Assembly (NCBI GenBank): GCA_018907035.1
Contig: JACCIC010000177.1
Coordinates: 1 to 64,000, forward strand
Length of the DNA: 64,000 nt
Direction: 5' to 3'
DNA from: Sycobia sp. Sy_11
Lineage: Eukaryota > Arthropoda > Insecta > Hymenoptera > Epichrysomallidae
Shown here: piece after piece, positions 56,810-64,000 of the stretch
Layout of the letters: each line of letters opens with the position of its first letter
Numbering within the stretch: the first letter of the stretch is position 1
Made by a program: the position numbers and the translations under genes
Notes under the pieces: generated by a model
Seen by the model: the letters and a program-made list of their open reading frames with translations, nothing else
What the model was told of the DNA's origin: nothing
The model's database searches: none

Positions 56810-57672
56810 TGCGTTGATGAGCGCCTCCTCGACCGTTATTGATGGTGCTAAAGGGGGGAGGGGAGGAAAGTACGCCGTCAAGTTCAACACCTTCGTTAAC
56901 AATGATTAGACTTGATTTCTACGTATACACTAAAAACAACATATTTACAATATTTTACACAAGTATTTTACGACTAACCTATTAGCACTTATTCGCGGTA
57001 TTAGCTGACTATTAGATGACTCCGTATCCAGAGCGAGTTCTTCGACTGGGGAAATTATACTTGCCACACGGGGCAAAAGCGCAGCCATCTTGGGGCGACG
57101 GTAGGCGAGGGGAAAGAGACAGGGGAAAGGAGACGCGATGCGGACACTACGCGACCGGAAAGACGCCGAGCATAATTTACACAATATATATGTAACACGG
57201 TACTTGCCGTATCAGGGGCAGAAGACATCCTCTCGGTGCCGTCTAGAGGAAGGCGGTGGTTACCTCGCGACAAGGTAGCACTAGCGGGGGTGTCAGGCGG
57301 CGACGCGCGGCAGCGTCGGTTATGCCGCGGCAGCACGCCGTCGGCAGCAGAATGTATTGCCTGCTGGCTCCGTCAACCGAGCTGGCGAGGTCGAGCGTAC
57401 AACCTTCGGACCTGGCCCGTTTTCTTCTTCTACTCTTCTCACGTTGACCTTTGTTCTTCCTCTTCTCGGTGTTAGAGCCTCTCGGCGCAATCACTAGTTG
57501 TGATGTGTAGCCAGGCGGTGCACATTATAGCGTTTTTCTGTTGAATACTCGGAGAGTGGATAATATCGTCTTCACTCACCGGATGCTGAGCTCAATCTGC
57601 TTGGTGCGGCGTGTCTAGGCGTCGCGTCGATCTCGCGCGCAATTGCTCGCACGATATATCGATACTCGAAAC
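56810..57672 (-). repeat. solo LTR fragment of gypsy element C family
   Basis: Matches 38566-39370 over about 850 bp with many substitutions. It starts at the same distal point ('TGCGTTGAT') but lacks the terminal ~40 bp (the TGTAACCG end). It sits at the truncation point of a mariner. Frames here (57055-57336 -, 57236-57475 +, 57243-57494 -) are by-products of GC-rich LTR DNA. Confidence 0.8.
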
Positions 57673-58155
57673 TTAGTTGGACTATATTCATGTAATTCTG
57701 GAGGAAAAATAATATCCTCTGTGTAAGATCCGATAACAAACCCGAGATAGTTATTGATTGAAGAAACTTGAATGATAAAAAGTATATCAAATTATTATTT
57801 AATAGAAAATCATATACAAGGCTTTGCACACTAATTTATTATGATAATATTTTGGAATAATCAATTTCATAAATCAAAATTTTTATAATTACTATAAGAG
57901 GTACTCCAATAAACCATAAAATATATGGTATCACAAGTTAGGTTCTTAACATTAAAACATTGGACTAAGGCACGTTGCTGAAAACCTATCCTATATGAAA
58001 AAAATTGATCATAGAACAAAAGAATGGTAGCCGTAAACGTAGTTCGACAAAGTATTTCTGAGCGATTAAAAATTAAAAATTTTACTTATGTGAACTATTT
58101 TGAATTAAATTCATAAATATTTTTATCGGTCTTACAATCTTTATGCTATAATATA
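57673..58155. other. AT-rich intron with a Penelope-end tip
   Basis: Unclassified to 58105, then 'AATTCATAAATATTTTTATC' and 'GGTCTTACAATC' (58102-58138), the outer part of the Penelope arm, directly beside the mariner at 58156. Confidence 0.55.
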
Positions 58156-59377
58156 TCAGGTATGTGAATAAGTCTTTCCCGTTTTTTTTCAAATTTTGAG
58201 CCTTTATTGTGAAAAAATGGTTACAAATGAATTATTGAAAGTATTGGCCATCGCTAGCTACAACTTTTTCCCATCTTTCTGGCAACATACGAATCCCGTT
58301 GCGAAAAAATTCGACCGGTTTGGCCTCTATCCAGTCATCCACCCATTTTTTGGCTTCCTCGTAGGAATGGAAGTGCTGGTCAGCCAGGCCATGCGTCATC
58401 GATCTGAAGAGATGGTAATCAGACGGAGCAACGTCTGGACTATACGGCGGGTGGGGTAGGACTTCCCATTTGAGCGTTTCTAAGTATGTTTTCACCGGCG
58501 GTGCAACATGTGGGCGAGCATTGTCATGTTGCAAAATAACTTTGTCGTGCCTGTCGGAGTATTGTGGCCGTTTTTCTCGCAGTACGCGGCTCAAACGCAT
58601 CAATTGTCGTTGATAGACCTCGCCTGTGATCCTTTCATTCGGTTTCAGAAGCTCATAGTAAACCACACCTAGCTGGTCCCACCATATACAGAGCATGAGC
58701 TTGGCGCCATGAATATTTGGCTTGGCCGTCGATGATGATGCATGGCCGGGTAGTCCCCATGATTTTCTTCGCTTCGGATTATCGTAACGTATCCACTTTT
58801 CATCGCCAGTCACGATACGATACAGAAAACCCTTTCTTTTATGTCGCTGAAGCAGCTGTTCGCAAGTGAAAAAACGCCGTTCGACGTCTCTCAGCTTCAG
58901 TTCGTACGGCACCCAATTTCCTTGCTTTTGGATCATTCCCATGGCTTTCAAACGCTTGGAAATGGTTGTTCGGTCAACTCCCAATGCTTCAGCAAGTTCT
59001 TCTTGCGTTTGACAAGAATCTTCATCAAGCAAAGTCGCCAATTCTCGATCTTCAAAGATTTGCGGCCGCCCGGAACGCTCCTTGTCTTCCACGTCGAAAT
59101 CACCGCTTTTGAAGCGTCGAAACCATCCGCGAACACATGAATCATCGACACAACCTTCTCCATAAGCCTCCTGAAGCAATCGATGCGTCTCGGCAGCAGA
59201 TTTCTTCAAATTGAACCAATAAAGTGAAACTTCCCGCAAATGACGTCGACTCGGCTCAAATTTCGACATTTTCACGATATCAAAAATTTATGATGCGAAA
59301 AAATTTTAACTAATGTGTTAGTATGGAATTGTTGACATATGAATAAGCTTTGATTATGACATATGTAACCATTGAAT
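58156..59377 (-). mobile_element. mauritiana-type mariner, copy 2, 5' end missing
   Basis: Nearly identical to the 21265 element but inverted. The 3' terminal repeat (TCAGGTATGTGAATAAG at 58156, after TA) is present. The other end stops at 'ATTCAAT' (59377), so the first ~64 bp, including the 5' inverted repeat, are missing. With one end it should not be mobilised by a normal two-ended cut, though its transposase gene is complete. Confidence 0.9.
58232..59269 (-). CDS. mariner transposase (mauritiana type), intact copy 2
   Basis: A 345-residue frame from ATG at 59269; the in-frame codon six bases upstream is GTG. The organisation is as in the 21437 gene: helix-turn-helix pairs in residues 1-110, 'WVPYEL' linker, and catalytic Asp at 156 ('GDEKW'), 249 ('HDNARPH') and 284 ('PSDYHLF'). 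It keeps Asp at residue 198 ('CIWWDQ'), where copy 1 has Tyr. Other differences are few (for example Ser47 to Cys, Asn57 to Asp, His150 to Tyr, Leu287 to Ser). Lying in a NOS intron on the opposite strand, it would need its own promoter; the 64 bp missing upstream may include part of it. I am sure of identity; expression is unknown. Confidence 0.93.
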   Translation of the reverse strand: MSKFEPSRRHLREVSLYWFNLKKSAAETHRLLQEAYGEGCVDDSCVRGWFRRFKSGDFDVEDKERSGRPQIFEDRELATLLDEDSCQTQEELAEALGVDRTTISKRLKAMGMIQKQGNWVPYELKLRDVERRFFTCEQLLQRHKRKGFLYRIVTGDEKWIRYDNPKRRKSWGLPGHASSSTAKPNIHGAKLMLCIWWDQLGVVYYELLKPNERITGEVYQRQLMRLSRVLREKRPQYSDRHDKVILQHDNARPHVAPPVKTYLETLKWEVLPHPPYSPDVAPSDYHLFRSMTHGLADQHFHSYEEAKKWVDDWIEAKPVEFFRNGIRMLPERWEKVVASDGQYFQ

Positions 59378-59449
59378 GAAATTAACAACTATTGCTGAAT
59401 GTTACATATTAAAATAAATAATAAATTATTTGAAGATTATAAAGTTGAA

Positions 59450-60066
59450 AACGGTTAAAATGGTTTATTTTTATACCGCTACAGACATTTCGAACATGTA
59501 GAAGCGTCATTTGACGTTTCTCGGCTTTAATTCCTACAGTACCCTGTTTTCAATCTTTTGAAAGAATTCTAATGCTTTTAAGCGAAAGGAACTCACTTGT
59601 AGTGTGACGCCCAATCATGCAGCATGTTCATCTAAATCTGACACGGATCCGTATCTAGAAAAGTATTCATATCCTCGTGTTCAAAACTTTTTGATTTTCG
59701 GGAGCTATCCTTATCTTCAACTTCAAAAGCACCAGTTTTGAACCGTTGGAACTACTTGGGTCTCCTCGACTCATAAATACATTCCGATCCATAAATCTGC
59801 GCAAGAAAACGATAGAGCGCAGCGTCTCTTTTCCTGATATTAAAGAATAGAAGCATGGGTTCCCGCAAATGAAGTTTATTTGACAGGAAACTTGTGATTA
59901 TTTTGGTCTATAAAATAAACGATATATATTTATTTATAATGCTGCATAGCTGCTGACAAATAAAAACCAACAAGTATAACACAGAGGTCTGTCATTTCTG
60001 CGTCATATTTTGATAAACGGTGACGTCATCTTTTGATAAACGCTGGAATCTTACTTGTACACCCAA
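59450..60066 (-). pseudogene. mauritiana-type mariner relic 2 (5' part)
   Basis: The minus-strand element ends TTGGGTGTACAAGTAAG at 60066, before TA, the same terminus as at 37274. Decayed N-terminal transposase: 'MLLFFNIRKRDAALYRFLAQ' near 59795-59855, then 'FQRFKTGAFEVEDKDSS' near 59705-59755 and 'FLDTDPCQI' near 59630-59655. Sequence is lost beyond about 59450, close to the truncated end of copy 2 of the intact mariner. Stops and frameshifts are present. Confidence 0.8.
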
Positions 60067-60960
60067 TACGATATAGGTTTATGTACAATATTAGTACACA
60101 AGCTTTCTAATAATTGTGATGTAATATCAACAAGTGAAATGTAAACCATAACTATCCCTTACACAATTACCACGTACTATTTTAACATTTGCTTACGTAA
60201 AATAGCAGGGGCAGAGCTAAAGGTTGAAAAATGCGAGGGTGATATATGTAAATAGATGATATTTTTATTCATAAAACAAAAAGTGTTATAAATGCTAAAT
60301 GAATAATTACAAGCATAATATAATGCTATAAGAAGTTCGTGCATTTCATATGATCCTATTGAACTTTTGTTATGAATTATATCTCGTCGTACAGCTTGAA
60401 ACACGAACAATTGGAGATAATATGTTATCTTAATATTCTAGCAGAATGAAAGGTTTGAACAGCGTTGTATTAAGTTTTCCATGTCTGTAAATTAGAACGA
60501 AAAACTTATATTGCAATAGAGCTGCAGTAGCGATCCTATTTCTGTAGTAAAGGCAAATTAATTCTTGTATTGCTTCGCATTCGCATTCGCATATGCATAG
60601 GGCATAACAATAATAGTAACTTTCTTTTATGCGCACAAAATGTGTATATTGGTAAACAAATTTTGTAAAGCTCAGATAAGCGATGCATTAAGGATAAATG
60701 TGTGACGAATATTGAGTAAATAACATTCTCAAAGCTTGGGGGCTAGAATTATTTTACAAGGCTTGGAGAATATCATAAATATGTGTCACTGAAGTGAATT
60801 GCATTTAGAAGAGATGCAGTCAAGATTTTTGGTATATTAAACCCAGAGTGCAATAGCTGCTTTAATCTTTAATTGCAGTCGCTAAAGCATGCTGTGCTAG
60901 AGAGAGACTTTTTGGAAATATTTAGATCCTTGCACCAACTCAGATGGCAAGATAAGTAAT
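60067..60960. other. AT-rich NOS intron
   Basis: The minus frames at 60177-60410 and 60430-60636 have no recognisable domain. Nothing else is identified. Confidence 0.5.
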
Positions 60961-61050
60961 ATAAGTCAACTACATAAGTATATAAACTACATAAATATAT
61001 CAAACTACATAAGTATATCAACTACATAAATATATCAACTACATACTAAT
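60961..61050. repeat. short tandem repeat (~20-bp unit)
   Basis: About five copies of 'TCAACTACATAAGTATA' with small changes. Confidence 0.85.
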
Positions 61051-62944
61051 ATAAGAAACAATAATAATAATACATAATATGTCTATGATCGGACGAGCGG
61101 CCGCTTTTATAATAAAAATTTTAATAATAATAATAATAATTTATACTGATAACAATTGTTATTATAAATTATATTAATCATAATCATCATAATTATAATA
61201 ATTACAATAATAATCGCAGCAGTTATACCGCTTACAAGTAGTGTATTATATACACATATGCATATATATACATATACATGTAGTTAAAATATTATAATTC
61301 TTTTTATAAATTAAATACGGTGGGTGGTTTTGTTCGGGACACCCGTTGTATATGATTGAAATGTGCGCGCCGGTGTAGAAACTCGGGGGTTCCCCTACCA
61401 CGGTATTCTTTTCGATGCTTGAGCGTGTTGTGCGGTGAGGTAGGGTGTGTGCGGGTATGTCTTAGAGGGGGTCAGCCGATGCAGGCCTAATACACTTGGC
61501 GCGGTTCTCTCTCGCCACGAGAAGTGTAATCCCTCTCGCGCACTTTCCTACTCTTCCCAGCGGTAGAGAGAGAAAGAGAGTAGATAAAATGTGCTCTCTC
61601 TCTTTCGATTTCGGCTGTTGTATCGACTACATTCTCGAGTAGTCATTGCGACCTTTGCACGTTCTCGTATATTTACCGCGTGTTAAATTTAACTTATTAA
61701 ATATGTTTCCTGCTCGTGTTAGATAATTATTTGCCAAATAGTATTTATATAACCCGTAACATTTTTCGTGTGTGCTAGTCAGAGTAAATAATTATTCGCG
61801 TGTTTGATTTTAAACTAATTTGCCAGGCCATGTTTTTGGCCATAGCATAATAATTATGTAGTTCGTTATAATACTTCACAGACATACATTTTTCAATCAT
61901 ATTTCTGCTTTAAAAATTAGACAAGTTATAGAGAAACAGTGATGATTATAAATTATAGATAATAATAACGTAATTGTATGCTATTTAATCATTGTTAAGT
62001 TTATGTTCAATAATTATATGGATTGAGATGTATGATTTTATTCTTGGTAATTATTTTAGTTATTTTATAATAATTAATTCAATTTGATATATTTTATATA
62101 TTCTGAAAGTTACATTAACATATATTCAATAAATCTTAGACCTACCATATAAATCGCTGATAAGATATAAGTTGATAAATATTGTATATATTTCTTAGTT
62201 TGTAACCTTAAAATTCTTAAATTGATTAGCTAATGAAATGAATATCGCTAATATCTCTATTAGCGTAAAGAATACTATTATCAGTTCTAAGAGTATTTAA
62301 TTTCGTACTCGTTTCCATTTTTACGCGTTGTATATAATTTAATCTTATGTTTTATAAAATATAACGAAGACTTGAAAACTAAAAGAGATATGAATACCCG
62401 TGTATTTAGCTAGAGGAAAAATTCCATGAATTTAAACAATTAATATTTAAAACATTTTTTACAAGTATTATGTTGGGAACATATTTAAGATGCAGAAAAC
62501 AGCGAAAGACTTGCGACGCAGACTAATACAATAGAATGTTGGGATGTAGACGTAATAACATCGTATTTTTCCTCTTACGTATCTGTAGTCATATTTAGAG
62601 AAGCTACTTGAAATTTATTTATGAACTACTATATAATAGTGTTAAAGATTGTCATCAACAAATAATATTAAATTTAATTTTTATCGCTTAAAATAACCAT
62701 AGTAAATTTTATTATACTTTTGTATCAAAATATTCAGGAACACAGATGAACAAAACTTGTGGCAAACGTGTTACCCATCGCAGAAAATATGACCTGACTG
62801 AAACGGACCTGTTCTATTCTTCTGTATTCTATTAGATTCTTCTTTCTCAATTAATAGATTAGTTAGTTAGTTAGTTAAGTTTAGTGAATAATAAAATAAT
62901 AATTTAATAATAAGTTTAGTATTATTTACTGCTTTGCATTACAG
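61051..62944. other. NOS intron, mostly AT-rich
   Basis: 61320-61700 is GC-richer, begins 'TTTTGTTCGGGACACCCGTT' and has CT- and GA-rich runs; it may be a transposon end but is unclassified. The rest is AT-rich up to the acceptor at 62943-62944. Confidence 0.5.
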
Positions 62945-63114
62945 GTATAACTAAAACGTGGGTATCACGTGGCAAATATCAAGGTCAAACACTAAGAAAT
63001 ATATTTACAAGATTTCTAGACATTACTACACCTCCATCGCCAAATTTACTTAGATATTTTGCTTCCATTGCAAATTCTTCCGATGATCAGTATAAATTAA
63101 ATCTATTAGCAAAT
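62945..63114 (+). CDS. NOS: nitric oxide synthase exon (FAD-domain connecting region)
   Basis: A 170-nt exon between acceptor TGCTTTGCATTACAG and donor AAT|GTAAGT. It completes the Gly codon left open at 38502 (phase 1) and ends in phase 0. It reads 'ITKTWVSRGKYQGQTLRNIF' then 'TRFLDITTPPSPNLLRYFAS' and 'IANSSDDQYKLNLLAN'. 'RFLDITTPPSPNLL' is the NOS form of the connecting segment; P450 reductases have 'YYLDIT.PP' here. The frame is clean. The next exons (the FAD-binding RxYS motif, then the NADPH domain) must lie to the right of the window. It follows a 24.4-kb intron full of mobile elements. Confidence 0.95.
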
Positions 63115-63360
63115 GTAAGTAAATAATTATGTTAGTATATATCAAACATACTTATTATTAAAAAAGTCAAATTTTTTGAGTTGAATGAGAGCTCAGAACA
63201 TACAACAAATTACATATCTGTGATTTGAAATTAGTTAATACCTTTTTAAAATTAAAAATTGTACTCATATCGACTGTTCTGAAATAGTACTTATTACTAC
63301 AATAAATTATATTAAAAATTAAAACTAAATAATAAATAAATTAAAAGTAATAAAAACAAT

Positions 63361-63960
63361 ATGCGATGTTAGAAAAGGACAATCTGACGGCCGCCCACTC
63401 CTTAAATTCACTTTTGGTGTCCGACGTTTCGAACCACTCCGTTTTATCCTCAGGAACGGAAGTAAAATGAAAAACCAAGAGTGCTACTTAATATACCCCA
63501 TCCTTACTCCAAATTTATAAAATAAAATTTTAGGAGCCTACTTTCTTGACTTAAATGCAAAGTACAAATTTCATATTAATAAGGAATGATAAGTGTTGTC
63601 CAGTTTACTTTACTCTAACATTAAATTTACATTATTGTGATTCTTGAATATTTACATTATTGTGATTCTTGATATATGAATATTTTCAAGAGTTTCTCAT
63701 TTATAATTATTTTTAATAACATGTTCTAAAATATCTATATTTTCCAAAACGACGGAATCTAACAATTTATGCTTCGTAAGCTATACTAATGCTCATATAT
63801 TCTCTGTTTGTGAATTTTTTTACTTCAATAGTAAATATTTTTAAATGTTTTTAAAAAATATTTCGAACATGTCAAAAATATTTCCATAATAGTATCATAA
63901 AAGTTTTTTGTTAAATATTTAGTATACCTGCTAATATTTTATGATATTCTACGTATTCAT
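63361..63960 (-). pseudogene. Penelope-like element 3' relic, copy 2
   Basis: Minus-strand remains parallel to 31440-31910: 'LDSVVLENIDILEHVIKNNY' near 63700-63770, then 'ENIHISR' near 63670-63690. Next comes a segment ending in a motif like 'CCTGAGGATAAAACGG..GGTTCGAAACGTCGGACA' (63420-63460), which corresponds to 'GGTGAGGAGCC..TTCGAAACGTTGGACA' at 31510-31550. The GIY-YIG core is not readable. Old and diverged. Confidence 0.6.
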
Positions 63961-64000
63961 TAGTTTATGATTTATTGTACTAAGGCTAATGTTACCTGCC

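Overview
This window looks like insect chromosomal DNA, most likely hymenopteran (ant, bee or wasp). It is AT-rich, packed with Tc1/mariner, Ty3/gypsy, Copia, Penelope-like and Mutator-like elements and (TA)n tracts, and carries spliced coding exons. I recognise one host gene: nitric oxide synthase (NOS) on the + strand, seen as three short exons at 17768-17849, 38312-38502 and 62945-63114. Their splice sites are canonical, the phases match (1, then 2, then 1, then 0), and the protein reads straight through from the end of the FMN/FAD linker into the FAD-domain connecting region. Everything else appears to lie in NOS introns: one of 20,462 bp, one of 24,442 bp, and at least 17.7 kb upstream of the first exon. 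The whole 64 kb therefore encodes only about 148 NOS residues.

Layout. 1-2385: two converging, decayed Ty3/gypsy pol fragments. 2386-6826: a CpG-rich patch, an old dispersed repeat with ~62-bp subrepeats, a mariner relic and a Penelope-type palindrome. 6827-16680: a mariner relic split by a tandem LTR retrotransposon (LTR-gag-pol-LTR-truncated gag-partial LTR) with a 4-bp target duplication. 17768: NOS exon. 17850-38311: first large intron. It holds an intact mauritiana-type mariner beside its own empty target site, a mariner/Copia nest, a Penelope-like GIY-YIG fragment, a string of covarying hairpins, and an internally deleted Mutator-like element carrying a long-inverted-repeat insertion. 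38312: NOS exon. 38503-62944: second large intron. It holds two decayed minus-strand Ty3/gypsy elements, AT- and GC-rich tandem repeats, a 229-bp-arm palindrome, a solo LTR fragment and a second intact mariner transposase gene. 62945: NOS exon, followed by a second Penelope-like relic.

The elements do not form a pathway with each other. What links them is nesting and shared ends. The three palindromes appear to be inverted copies of a Penelope-like 3' end. The LTR at 38566-39413 recurs at 56810-57672. The two mariner transposase genes are near-identical copies in opposite introns. No bacterial-type operon, CRISPR array or rRNA is present, and I found no tRNA gene. All family assignments come from reading motifs by eye, with no database search.
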